Positions 34,682-43,338 of a stretch of DNA of 64,000 bases are shown one piece after another. The notes under the pieces are model-generated. The model saw only the letters and a program-made list of their open reading frames with translations. It ran no database searches and had not been told where the DNA came from. The DNA is from Bacillota bacterium (GTDB lineage: Bacteria > Bacillota > Clostridia > Acetivibrionales > DSM-1351): contig JAEWOH010000041.1 in assembly GCA_023460955.1 (NCBI GenBank), positions 62,001-126,000 of the forward strand. Direction: 5' to 3'. The translations under genes were made by a program, and so were the position numbers. The first letter of the stretch is position 1. Each line of letters starts with the position of its first letter.

Positions 34682-35170
34682 ATGGTAACAATAATAACTT
34701 TTAATGTAAAGTTTTTAGAAATAGATAGTATGAGAATTGTTTATCACGTCAATTACCCCAGGTGGTTTGAGCGAGGACGGATGGATTATTTAGATAAAGC
34801 GGGTATACCAAATGGGAGTATAGTGCGAAAGGGGTTTTATCTGCCTCTTTCGGAAATTGAGTGTAAATACAAAAGCCCTGCGAAATTAGGTGATGAAATA
34901 ACAGTTACTACACAAATAGTTTTTATTTCATGTGTAAAAATCAAGTTTGAATATACTGTAATTAACAAAAATACCGGGATGGTTTTGGCTGTTGGTCACA
35001 CGGTTCACGCCTTTACCGATAAACAAATCAGGCCTGTTAATATTGAAAAAGCCGCTCCGGAAGTGTTTTCATCACTCAGAAACTTCGCAGAAAAGCCCAG
35101 TTTTTTGGATGATAAGAAAGTTGCAGCTACTTATAGACCTGAGGAGGATCTAAAACAAATTATTCAATAA
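34682..35170 (+). CDS. Hot-dog acyl thioesterase (YbgC/4HBT-like)
   Basis: A 162-residue single hot-dog domain enzyme, expected to hydrolyse acyl-CoA or acyl-ACP thioesters. The signature FLEIDSMRIVYHVNYPRWFE corresponds to the 4HBT pattern DtDamGvVyhanYlrwFE, with the catalytic Asp kept and the common Gly replaced by Arg. AGAGGA precedes ATG 34682. It is 11 bases before the kinase gene and opens a plus-strand unit that ends with a condensation-type protein. Context suggests release or editing of an acyl intermediate in the adjacent pathway. Confidence 0.8.
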   Translation: MVTIITFNVKFLEIDSMRIVYHVNYPRWFERGRMDYLDKAGIPNGSIVRKGFYLPLSEIECKYKSPAKLGDEITVTTQIVFISCVKIKFEYTVINKNTGMVLAVGHTVHAFTDKQIRPVNIEKAAPEVFSSLRNFAEKPSFLDDKKVAATYRPEEDLKQIIQ

Positions 35171-35181
35171 AGGAGTTTGAC

Positions 35182-35997
35182 ATGGAAAAAGGAAAACTAC
35201 TGGGCAGAGGTGTAACAGCCGAGGTTTATGAATGGGGGAAAGACAAGGTATTAAAATTGTACCTTGAGAAATACAGTAATAATGAATGGGTGAATCATGA
35301 GACAACCGTAACAAAACTTGTACATCAGGCCGGTGTTGATTCACCTGAAGTTTTCGAGGAAATTGAATTGGACGGAAGAAAAGGGGTTATCTATGAAAGA
35401 ATTGTTGGAAAAACCATAGCTGAGCTTATGTTAACAGAGCCCTGGAATATATACAGTTATATTCATCGCGTTGTTGTTATGCAAAATAATATCCACGGAT
35501 TTTCATCTAATGGTTTACCAACCCAGAAAGAAAGATTTACTTATATGATAAAATGTTCTTCATACCTACTTGGTAACAAGGTAAACAGAATTCTTACGTA
35601 TGTTGAAAGCCTGCCTGAGGGCTGCAGTATTTGTCATGGAGACATATATTTTAATAATGTCATTGAATCAGGCAAAAAACTCGTAGCAATTGATTGGAAT
35701 GGTGCATATATCGGTAACCCCAATGGAGATGTTGCTAAAACCTGTTTGTGGTTATGCTCACCCTCCATTCCGTACGGGGTACCCGAAATAGCAGCACCAT
35801 TTTTTTATTACCCCAAGTGGCTGACATACAACGCTTATATAAACAATTATATAACCTTAGCCGGGGCAAAGTTTGAGGATATTTACGCCTGGTTGCTGCC
35901 TGTTGCCGCTGCAAGGTTGAAAGATAATATTCCCGGTGAAAGGTCCTGGTTGATGAATATTATATCTGAAAGTCTCCGCAAATTAGAAAATACATAA
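35182..35997 (+). CDS. APH-type phosphotransferase
   Basis: A 271-residue kinase of the aminoglycoside phosphotransferase/choline kinase superfamily. ATP-site features are GKLLGRGVTAEVYEWGKDKV and VLKLY. The catalytic loop is SICHGDIYFNNVI (Brenner motif HxDxxxxN) and the metal-binding strand is LVAIDWNGAYIGNPNGDVAK. The length is normal for the family, and AAAGGAG precedes ATG 35182. It is sandwiched between a thioesterase and a condensation-type acyltransferase gene. It may phosphorylate a pathway intermediate or give self-resistance; phosphorylation of an amino-sugar-like product is an attractive but unproved idea given the BtrH-like gene nearby. Confidence 0.82.
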   Translation: MEKGKLLGRGVTAEVYEWGKDKVLKLYLEKYSNNEWVNHETTVTKLVHQAGVDSPEVFEEIELDGRKGVIYERIVGKTIAELMLTEPWNIYSYIHRVVVMQNNIHGFSSNGLPTQKERFTYMIKCSSYLLGNKVNRILTYVESLPEGCSICHGDIYFNNVIESGKKLVAIDWNGAYIGNPNGDVAKTCLWLCSPSIPYGVPEIAAPFFYYPKWLTYNAYINNYITLAGAKFEDIYAWLLPVAAARLKDNIPGERSWLMNIISESLRKLENT

Positions 35998-36054
35998 CTT
36001 ACCATCATATTAATTAATGGTCATTTAATGATTAATCGGGTAGGTGAGAAGGGA

Positions 36055-37512
36055 ATGGAAGAAATGTTTAAATATTATATGGAGTTATATAGCAAAATGC
36101 TTGAGAATGTGGCCGGCTATTATAGATATTCTGCCTCGGTAATGGAAAAATTTTTGCAGACCTACAATTATTCATTTAAAAACGAGAAAGAAACTAAAGC
36201 TCTATTACCTACAAACGGTCATGATATTTATAACTACGTGGCCCGGTATGGTATGTCTAATCTGCAGATTCAAGCGGTTATGAAATTGGATGGAAAATTG
36301 GATTTTAATAAGCTTAATCGTGCTGTAAAATTGTCGGTAGATGCAGAGCCTGTTCTGAAGTCTCGATTTGTTGAAGACATTACTCCATATTGGGCTCCTC
36401 TTGACAACATAAATATTGTCAAGTTCTGTACAATAGTAGAGACCGATGATAGCGATAAAGCCATACAAGATTTCATTGAGTCAAGCGTAGATTTGGATAA
36501 TGACCCAATGTTAAGTGTAAAGCTGATTCGAACAACGGATAAAGATGTTATTGCTTTAAAAATAAATCATACCTGTTGTGATGGTACAGGTGTAAAAGAA
36601 TATTTACAGCTTCTGGCCGATATATATTCAAGCTTAGATCAGGAAGAGTCAAAATTTGTAGCAATACCCAGAATAGCTGGAAGAAAGGATCAGGACAGGA
36701 TGCTTAATACACTGGGAATAACAAATCCTGATTCTGCATTTATGCCAGGATCAGATATCTATCATCCTACATGGTTATTCCCTTGGGAGCAAAGCGGGTC
36801 GAATATTAGCTGCATGTCTGTCGGCAGACTGCCTACGGGTTATATTAATCAAATTAGGGAATATTCAAAAAGCAAAGGAGCAACCTTGAATGATTATATC
36901 CTTGCAGCATGCTATAGGGCAATGAACCAGATAAAACAACCGGTATATGGATTACCTATGGAGTTTCCAATCACTATTGATTTGCGCAGGTATCTTCCTG
37001 ACCGTAAAACCATGGCAATTAGAAATTTTTCAGGTTCAGTCAATACAAAACTTGCCATGGAGGCTGATGAACACTTCAGCGAAACCCTTCAAAGGATATC
37101 AATAATGATGAAGGAAATTAAACAAGGGTATCCCGGTCTCCAAAGCGCTCTCGGGCTTGAACGGCTTGAAAACATAAGTTTCGCGGACGTTCTTGCGTAC
37201 TATCGTACAGTTATGGATACTAAGAGAATCCAAGAGTTTTGCCCATTGTATTGTGGGGACAAATGTGTACCTACCTTATCAAACATCGGTTATGTGTCAG
37301 ACTCATTAATAAAATTCGGGGACAGAACAGTAATTGATGCGTATATCCTGCCTCCTGTTATTCGCGCACCAGGGCTTTTGCTAATAGCGGGCACCTATAA
37401 TTCGGTATTAACACTGGCTGCTGGGTACTACAAGAGTACTGTGAGCAGCGATAACGTAGATAAACTGATAGATATAATTAAACAGGAACTTATAGAAGGA
37501 TGTAAAAGTTAA
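36055..37512 (+). CDS. Condensation-domain-like acyltransferase, copy 1
   Basis: A 485-residue protein of the condensation/WES/PapA-type CoA- or carrier-dependent acyltransferase superfamily. The active-site motif is INHTCCDGTG (HxxxDG). The second structural landmark is GLPMEFPITIDLRRYLPDRK with FSGSVN, the counterpart of the DFGWG-side region. An N-terminal extension of about 50 residues is absent from copy 2. The frame opens at 36028, but AGGTGAG (36042-36048) favours ATG 36055. It is about 50-60 bases after the kinase gene. Expected to join an acyl group to an amine or alcohol; no adenylation domain is attached. Confidence 0.8.
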   Translation: MEEMFKYYMELYSKMLENVAGYYRYSASVMEKFLQTYNYSFKNEKETKALLPTNGHDIYNYVARYGMSNLQIQAVMKLDGKLDFNKLNRAVKLSVDAEPVLKSRFVEDITPYWAPLDNINIVKFCTIVETDDSDKAIQDFIESSVDLDNDPMLSVKLIRTTDKDVIALKINHTCCDGTGVKEYLQLLADIYSSLDQEESKFVAIPRIAGRKDQDRMLNTLGITNPDSAFMPGSDIYHPTWLFPWEQSGSNISCMSVGRLPTGYINQIREYSKSKGATLNDYILAACYRAMNQIKQPVYGLPMEFPITIDLRRYLPDRKTMAIRNFSGSVNTKLAMEADEHFSETLQRISIMMKEIKQGYPGLQSALGLERLENISFADVLAYYRTVMDTKRIQEFCPLYCGDKCVPTLSNIGYVSDSLIKFGDRTVIDAYILPPVIRAPGLLLIAGTYNSVLTLAAGYYKSTVSSDNVDKLIDIIKQELIEGCKS

Positions 37513-37537
37513 CGGACAAAGGTAATATAGAAAAGTG

Positions 37538-37598
37538 AAGGTAACCAAATGAAGTGCTCCCTGTATACTTGACAGGGAGCACTTCATTTGGTTACCTT
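37538..37598. terminator. Very long perfect hairpin between convergent operons
   Basis: Positions 37538-37564 are perfectly complementary to 37572-37598: 27 pairs with a 7-base loop, A-rich on the left and followed by TTTT on the right. It lies between the converging condensation and SDR genes and should terminate both. The stem is roughly twice the usual length. Confidence 0.85.
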
Positions 37599-37677
37599 TT
37601 TAGGGGTTTGCCTATAACAGGCGAGTTGTAAACCTTTAGTTAAATTTGTATAGCAGTACGAAAAATCTATTTGATAA

Positions 37678-38439
37678 TTATTGAGCCAGATACCCTCCAT
37701 CTACAATCATCGAGGTTCCGGTGATAAAACGGGCTGCATCACTTAGAAGAAAAGCAGCTGCCGAGGCTACATCTTCCGGAAGGCCAAGTCCGAGTATTTG
37801 CCTCTTTTTAAGATCAGCTTCAAAGTTGTTATTATTTACAATATCAACTAAACCGTCATATATCTGAGTTTTAATCATACTTGGACAGATTGAGTTTATT
37901 CTTATATTTCTTGGTGCCAATTCCAGAGACAAGGCTCTAATAGCGCTGTCAAGAGCCCCCTTGCTTGCACAGTAGGCAGAAAGGCCTCTTGCGCCTACCT
38001 TGCTGGAGATTGATGATATTGCCACAATGCTTCCCCCGTTATCGTTGTACTTCCTTTTGGTAAACTGTTTGACCAGTTCCATAAAAGAATAAAAATTAGT
38101 AAGCATTATGCTGTTCATGTCTTCAAATTTTAAATATTGGATAGGAATTGTGCGAGAAATACCTGCCGAATGTATAATTCCATTAAGCTTTTTTTCATTA
38201 CTGCAAATGTTTTCGAACATAGCTTCTATATCTTTAATATTAGTAAGATCAATAACATAGTAGGAGTGGCTTCCAGGCTCCATTTCCTTTAAGGTTTCCT
38301 TTAGCCTTTCTTCATTTCTGGCAGCCATAACCACATTAGCGCCAACTTTACTTAATAATATTGAAATGCCTTTTCCTATTCCTGAGGAAGCCCCAGTAAC
38401 AAGAATGTTTTTACCGCTAAGCTCCATAGGATTCATCAT
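37678..38439 (-). CDS. Short-chain dehydrogenase/reductase (FabG-like)
   Basis: A 253-residue classical SDR, probably a 3-oxoacyl reductase using NAD(P)H. The cofactor motif is ILVTGASSGIGKGISILL. NAG is replaced by SAG in GIIHSAGISR. The catalytic Ser is in VAISSISSKVG, and YxxxK is in SAYCASKGALDSAIRALSLE. The end GTSMIVDGGYLAQ is typical. The gene overlaps the KASIII gene by 4 bases and is the last of a minus-strand unit (condensation, ACP, KASIII, SDR). It most likely reduces a beta-ketoacyl-ACP made by the neighbouring synthase. Confidence 0.88.
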   Translation of the reverse strand: MMNPMELSGKNILVTGASSGIGKGISILLSKVGANVVMAARNEERLKETLKEMEPGSHSYYVIDLTNIKDIEAMFENICSNEKKLNGIIHSAGISRTIPIQYLKFEDMNSIMLTNFYSFMELVKQFTKRKYNDNGGSIVAISSISSKVGARGLSAYCASKGALDSAIRALSLELAPRNIRINSICPSMIKTQIYDGLVDIVNNNNFEADLKKRQILGLGLPEDVASAAAFLLSDAARFITGTSMIVDGGYLAQ

Positions 38440-39491
38440 AAGTTTTCATCTCCACCAAAATAATAATTGGTATATATCATTGGCAAACACACGGATTTTG
38501 GAACTTCCACATAAATTCCACCATACGATAAACCTACACCGAAACCGCATAATAATAGCTTAAGAGTTTCGTCTGATTGCTCTCCGCCAATAGTTTCTAC
38601 CAAGGTAATGGGTATGGATTCCCCACTAGTGTTACCGTATTTATCAATTGAGATAGGGACCTTTTCAGAGGATAATCCGAGTTTTTTACATAAGTGTTTG
38701 AGAATATAAAGGTTCGCCTGGTGAAAGACAAACATATCTACATCATTGGTATCTATGGAGAACTCTGACATAAAATTGTTTAATGCTTTAGGAACATCCG
38801 TTATTGTAAAGGAAAAAACATCAGCTCCGTTCATGGACAGATCGCATTCCGATGCATCTGTAATAGGTTTGCCCCGGCTTCTTGCATGCCCGGCTGGCAC
38901 CATTATAGCTTTGTAACCGCTGCCCTTAGTTTTGAGGAAATACTTTATTTCTTTTCCCTCTGACTTTTCTAATGCTGTCGCAGAGCCTCCATCACCAAAG
39001 ATCATGGCAGTTGCACTATCGTTTTGGTTTATTCCAAAATTACTGGTATCGCCAACCAACAAGAGTACCCTATTTATATTCTGAGTAGAAATCATTGTGG
39101 CGGCTTGCCAAATTCCATAAACGTATGCCGAACAGCCAAGGTTTATATCAAAGGCTATACAGTCATCGCTTAATCCAAGTCTGTACTGTAGCACACATGC
39201 TGTCGCAGGCACTGCATAGTCGGGGGTCTGGGTGATCATAATGAGGGCATCTACAGAGCTGGCGTCCCAGTTTAACTTTTCCATAACCCTTTTAGCTGCC
39301 GCGTAACATAAATCGGAACTGCATTGTTCGTCAATAGCAACATGTCTGGTTTTAACTCCAGTCATGTTAATAAATTTTTTTACGTTATCCTCACCAAATA
39401 TATTGAAATAATCTTCATTGTTTATCAATCGTTCAGGTACTGCACAGGCTATACCTTTAATCTCAACGTTCTTTAATATACCTATTGCCAA
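38436..39491 (-). CDS. 3-oxoacyl-ACP synthase III (KASIII/FabH-like)
   Basis: A 351-residue thiolase-fold condensing enzyme. The catalytic triad is visible: Cys in DINLGCSAYVYGIWQA, His in VFHQANLYILKHL and Asn in DKYGNTSGESIPI. It begins with KGIACAVPERLINNEDY and GVKTRHV, typical of FabH-like starter or secondary-metabolism KASIII enzymes. A C-terminal extension after YGGIYVEVP (about 25 residues) is unusual. It lies 11 bases after the ACP gene and overlaps the SDR gene. It could condense an acyl-CoA with malonyl-ACP or form an ester/amide as some KASIII-like enzymes do. Confidence 0.9.
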   Translation of the reverse strand: MAIGILKNVEIKGIACAVPERLINNEDYFNIFGEDNVKKFINMTGVKTRHVAIDEQCSSDLCYAAAKRVMEKLNWDASSVDALIMITQTPDYAVPATACVLQYRLGLSDDCIAFDINLGCSAYVYGIWQAATMISTQNINRVLLLVGDTSNFGINQNDSATAMIFGDGGSATALEKSEGKEIKYFLKTKGSGYKAIMVPAGHARSRGKPITDASECDLSMNGADVFSFTITDVPKALNNFMSEFSIDTNDVDMFVFHQANLYILKHLCKKLGLSSEKVPISIDKYGNTSGESIPITLVETIGGEQSDETLKLLLCGFGVGLSYGGIYVEVPKSVCLPMIYTNYYFGGDENL

Positions 39492-39502
39492 CTATTTACA
39501 CC

Positions 39503-39721
39503 TCATTCCATTTCATCCAGTATATCTTTAACTGTTTTGAATTTTTTGATTTCCTCAGATTTTAATTCTTTTCCAAAAACACTGTCGAACATAGCGATAG
39601 TAGATACTACAGCCATCGAATCCCATTCATCAAGTGTATTTAAAGCTACAGACTCATTTAGCGTATCTTTTTCAATAATGAGTAATTCCTCTAGCAAATT
39701 GAGCTTTTCTTTAACAGTCAT
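39503..39721 (-). CDS. Acyl carrier protein
   Basis: A 72-residue acidic helical carrier protein. The phosphopantetheine serine lies in LDEWDSMAVVSTIAMF (DSM motif). It is followed by the usual helix III/IV region KELKSEEIKKFKTVKDILDE. The frame also opens with TTG 39736, but GGAG is well placed for ATG 39721. It stands between the condensation-type gene and KASIII, so it is a dedicated carrier of this cluster rather than the fatty acid AcpP. No phosphopantetheinyl transferase gene is in the window. Confidence 0.88.
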   Translation of the reverse strand: MTVKEKLNLLEELLIIEKDTLNESVALNTLDEWDSMAVVSTIAMFDSVFGKELKSEEIKKFKTVKDILDEME

Positions 39722-39837
39722 ATCACATGTCTCCAATCAATCAAAGTAGTATTGCACAATAGTAGATTATGCTTCTCAAATGTAATATGTGCTAACACAT
39801 CGTGGGTAATTTAGGGGAAAAAAGATACATTCGAGAC

Positions 39838-41232
39838 TTATTTACAGTTATCCAGAAGCTCTTTTTTTACTCTGTCCAATAGGTTTTCCATATCTGCTTT
39901 GTGGACTGAGGACTTGTAATAACCTACTCCGAGAGTAAGTATTCCATTATAGGAACTGGCTACTATAAGAATTCCCGGAGCTCTTATTGCTGGAGGGATG
40001 ATATAGGCGTCAGTTACAGTATTCTTTCCGAAATGAATTAAAGACTTTGAAATAATTCCACAGTTTGATAAGGCCGGGCCGCCCCTTCCTATGGTAAAAA
40101 GCGGATTTAGTGACGTAAAGTCTAGTATTTTAGAAACAAATTTATAGTAACCGCAAATCTGTCGGAAACTAAGACTTTCGACATAATCGGCCCAGAACAA
40201 ATTCATCACACTTGGATGCTTAGCCCTCATATCACGGGTATAAACTGCAACTCTAGACAATGTCTCTTCAAAGGACTCATGAGGCATTCTACCTATCTTT
40301 ATGACGATACCTCCTGATAAGTTACGGATGGCATCTGCTTCATGATCAGGCAGATACTTTCTCAGATCAATCGTAATAGGAATATCCATTGGTATGCCAT
40401 AAGGCGGTTTGGATATTTTAAACATTGCTCTGAAAACTGCTGTCAGGATCAAATCATTTATTGTTGCATTTCTTCCTTTAGCATACGTGCTCATCAAGTC
40501 AAGCTGCCCGAACGGAAGGCGGTTGATAGCAAATCTTGTCTCTCCCATTAGCATATTCTTCCACGGGAAGTTCCAAGATGATGACGGCACCTGCTGTAGA
40601 ATACTCCAGGAAGTTCTAGGGCTCTCATTACTGAAAGCAATTTTTAGTTCATCAAAATCTTTTCTGTCACGTACACTTACCTGGGAGGGATAAGTATCAT
40701 CTCCTGCCTCCAGATGTGAATAAATATCTGCGAGAAGGAGAACATAATCCCTGGCACCTGCTCCATCACATACTACATGATTGATCTTTACAACCAAAGT
40801 ATCAGAACTTTCAGATCGAATAATTCTGAGTAGCATCATAGGATCAGTATCCATCTTCATTGGCTCCTGAAGAAACCTCTTTACTCCTTTGTCAGGGTCA
40901 ACTGTCTCTTCAATGGAGCAGAATTTATTTGGTTCGTCGATATCCTTAAAGCGTTCCCAGTAAGGGGGATCATTCTTAACAAACCTGCAGCCCATTACGG
41001 GTTCCGCATCAGCGGAAATTCTCACAGCCTTAACCAGCTTATCAAAATCAAGTCTTCCATCCATATTCATAACGAATTGAATCTGAAAGTTCGCCATGCC
41101 ATACTTAGCGATATAATTACCAGTGTCATGAGCATAAGCAGGGATAACTTGAGGAATCGGGCTTTTTGTGACATTTTCCTCAATTTCTTTAATGTTACTT
41201 TTGTCAGTATCTGTTGCTGTTTTATTATTCAT
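39838..41232 (-). CDS. Condensation-domain-like acyltransferase, copy 2
   Basis: A 464-residue paralogue of the protein encoded at 36055. The active-site motif is INHVVCDGAGARDYVLLLAD (HxxxDG). Shared landmarks include IAKYGMANFQIQFVMNMDGR, GIPMDIPITIDLRKYLPDHE, NLSGGIV, and a C-terminus with IIPPAIRAPGILIVASSYNG and GVGYYKSS. GGAGAAG precedes ATG 41232. First gene of the minus-strand unit with ACP, KASIII and SDR. Two diverged copies in one locus suggest two successive acyl transfers or two acceptors. Confidence 0.8.
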   Translation of the reverse strand: MNNKTATDTDKSNIKEIEENVTKSPIPQVIPAYAHDTGNYIAKYGMANFQIQFVMNMDGRLDFDKLVKAVRISADAEPVMGCRFVKNDPPYWERFKDIDEPNKFCSIEETVDPDKGVKRFLQEPMKMDTDPMMLLRIIRSESSDTLVVKINHVVCDGAGARDYVLLLADIYSHLEAGDDTYPSQVSVRDRKDFDELKIAFSNESPRTSWSILQQVPSSSWNFPWKNMLMGETRFAINRLPFGQLDLMSTYAKGRNATINDLILTAVFRAMFKISKPPYGIPMDIPITIDLRKYLPDHEADAIRNLSGGIVIKIGRMPHESFEETLSRVAVYTRDMRAKHPSVMNLFWADYVESLSFRQICGYYKFVSKILDFTSLNPLFTIGRGGPALSNCGIISKSLIHFGKNTVTDAYIIPPAIRAPGILIVASSYNGILTLGVGYYKSSVHKADMENLLDRVKKELLDNCK

Positions 41233-41450
41233 ATTTTGACTTCTCCATAATTAAGATAAATAAAGTATTTGTTTACAAAACATCAGTTCACAGTCTATAT
41301 TATGTAATCCTATTAATAACTGTTACATAATAAGGTTTCAGTCAATTTCTTAACATTGTTTGATTAACATAATTTAATGATATATGTTATAAATTTAGAT
41401 TTATGTAAATATATTGATTCCGAGGGTATAAAATTTAAGGAGGATTATAT

Positions 41451-41462
41451 ATGTGCAGCTAG
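41451..41462 (+). other. Three-codon frame behind a perfect ribosome binding site
   Basis: AAGGAGG (41437-41443) lies 7 bases before ATG TGC AGC TAG, which encodes only Met-Cys-Ser. It is upstream of the promoter for the BtrH-like gene. Either a start-stop element or the stump of a lost gene. The rest of 41233-41572 holds the promoters of the two divergent genes. Confidence 0.35.
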
Positions 41463-41479
41463 GCCTATTGCAATATTAA

Positions 41480-41508
41480 TTGACAGAAATGTAAGAATTA
41501 TGTAATAA
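41480..41508 (+). promoter_or_regulatory. Promoter of the BtrH-like gene
   Basis: TTGACA (41480-41485), a 17-base spacer and TAATAA (41503-41508) make a good sigma-A promoter about 65 bases before ATG 41573. Confidence 0.6.
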
Positions 41509-41572
41509 TATATACAAATATCTAATATTTTCCAAATAAGCTTGGCTAAATTATTACATGAGGTGATTTAAT

Positions 41573-43138
41573 ATGTTGCTAGATATTAAACCGTTGCACA
41601 TTGATGGACTTACTTGCAGGGAGGATATATTTTTTTCGGTAGCATTTACTTTTGGTAAGGAATATCCCCTGGCATTTTGTGAGGCTTTTAATTTTGGGTA
41701 TTACAGTGATGACTCTGGACGGACATGTATGGGTAGTCGTATAAGCACCTGTAACGAGGATATGCAGATGCTTTTGGAACAGTATTGTGGGGTAAGTATT
41801 CATACTATAAAAGCAGACACTGTAGATGAAGTTATCAATAAAATAAGAGAACAGCAGCAGATTGGTTATCCCACTGCTATTTCCGTTAATACCTTCTGGT
41901 GTCCATGGAACCGTCACTATCAGAAGGAGATTTTTGGACATACAACCCTTGCAGTTGATATTGATGAAGATAACAATATTACCTGTATCGATCCGTTAGG
42001 TGGGACGGGACACTTCTTTCTACCCTTTTCTGATTTCATAAACGGTTTCGCGTACTATACAACTTTCCATTTTAAAAACAACGAAGTCATAGATGATTAT
42101 GAATCCATATTTCAAACCTCTGTAGACAAAATAAGTAAATCCGACATGCTCGCAAATATGGAGAGCTTTTTTAACGACTTTAAGGAGAGGTTCGATTTTG
42201 AAGAGGAATTTAAAAATGGCAGATCGGATATATGGGGAGCACTGATATATAGAAATCTTACATATATCTCGGGGTCAAGATATCTTTACTCGCAATTTAT
42301 TCACTGCATTAATGAAGCACTGAAAAGCAAAAAACTTGAGAATATTGAAAGATCTCTACTTAATGTCTGTAGCAAATGGAAGGTTTTGGTAAGCTGGTTG
42401 TTGAAGGGACATTACGCCGGATATTCGCAAACACTCCATAATAGAGCTCTCAGTACTCTGGAGGATATTATAAGAGAGGAAAAAAACATATTAAATTTGC
42501 TAAAGGAAGCTCGGCAGGGAGGCGTTTCCGATGATGTTGAGAATGACGGCTCTGCTCAAGAGGATTGGGGAACAATTGCCAAAGAGTGCAAATTTACATT
42601 TGTAGAGCTGGACCATGTGTTTAACAATATTGCTTTTCACAGTGAAGTTTCAAAAGATTGTTCTGCCGATTTTACAGGAACGGGGCATTACTTCCTTTCA
42701 CAGGGTGCGCCGGGCAACCGGATTCTTTCTTACGAAAATCTTCAATTTAAATTTCCTGATATACAGGATAACGTGAAGGACAATATTTCCTGCAACGGTC
42801 AAGAAATAGATGTACCGCCTGGAGAATACAGATTTATATTGTTTTTAGGTGCAAGTGAATGGGGCAATTTTTCACAATGTGCCAGACTGAAATACTGTGA
42901 TGCTCAAGAGGATAACATTTTGATAAATTTCAGTGACTGGGCAGTTAATGAGCCCCTATATGATGAAAGAATTGCGTGGAGAGGAAAAGTCTATAATAAG
43001 TATGAAAACTCATTATACCCACCACCCTATAATATATTTGCACTGGTTCGGGCAGTACCAGCTTCGAAGAAGTTGAAAAGCATAACTTTGCCGGAATGTT
43101 CAAATATGCACATCTTTGCTGTAACATTATGTCCATAA
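41573..43138 (+). CDS. BtrH-like acyltransferase fused to a jelly-roll domain
   Basis: A 521-residue protein. Residues 1-170 or so resemble the N-terminal domain of butirosin protein BtrH, a papain-like fold that moves an acyl group from a carrier protein to an aminoglycoside. Seen are the Cys in DDSGRTCMGSRIS, VNTFWCPWNRHYQKEIFGHT, and IDEDNNITCIDPLGGTGHFF. A helical middle follows. The last 140 residues (VPPGEYRFILFLGASEWGNF, ILINFSDWAVNEPLYDE, KSITLPECSNMHIFAVTL) look like a carbohydrate-binding jelly roll. GAGGTG precedes ATG 41573. Paired with a cluster ACP, it is the best clue to an acylated amine or sugar product. Confidence 0.65.
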   Translation: MLLDIKPLHIDGLTCREDIFFSVAFTFGKEYPLAFCEAFNFGYYSDDSGRTCMGSRISTCNEDMQMLLEQYCGVSIHTIKADTVDEVINKIREQQQIGYPTAISVNTFWCPWNRHYQKEIFGHTTLAVDIDEDNNITCIDPLGGTGHFFLPFSDFINGFAYYTTFHFKNNEVIDDYESIFQTSVDKISKSDMLANMESFFNDFKERFDFEEEFKNGRSDIWGALIYRNLTYISGSRYLYSQFIHCINEALKSKKLENIERSLLNVCSKWKVLVSWLLKGHYAGYSQTLHNRALSTLEDIIREEKNILNLLKEARQGGVSDDVENDGSAQEDWGTIAKECKFTFVELDHVFNNIAFHSEVSKDCSADFTGTGHYFLSQGAPGNRILSYENLQFKFPDIQDNVKDNISCNGQEIDVPPGEYRFILFLGASEWGNFSQCARLKYCDAQEDNILINFSDWAVNEPLYDERIAWRGKVYNKYENSLYPPPYNIFALVRAVPASKKLKSITLPECSNMHIFAVTLCP

Positions 43139-43179
43139 ATTAAGTACAACACAGGAGTTTGATGGGATAACACTCAAGG

Positions 43180-43238
43180 ACCGTTATAAAAACTGAAGCC
43201 TGACAAAAAGTCAGATCAGTTATTATAACGGTATTTTT
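43180..43238 (+). terminator. Terminator after the BtrH-like gene
   Basis: ACCGTTATAA pairs with TTATAACGGT, AACTGA with TCAGTT, and CTGAC with GTCAG, giving a stacked hairpin of about 21 pairs followed by ATTTTTG. Confidence 0.85.
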
Positions 43239-43338
43239 GTGTTGCGAGGACTTTAATATACAAAGCTTTCCAATGATAATTTCACTTGCTTTGGAAATGC
43301 TATTTATAAACGCCAATGTTTAGAGACAGGAGGAAATT

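Noticed and set aside
34682..43138. The known closthioamide cluster of cellulolytic clostridia
   Set aside because: The gene set here (KASIII, SDR, two condensation-type enzymes, BtrH-like) does not correspond to the closthioamide genes as I remember them.
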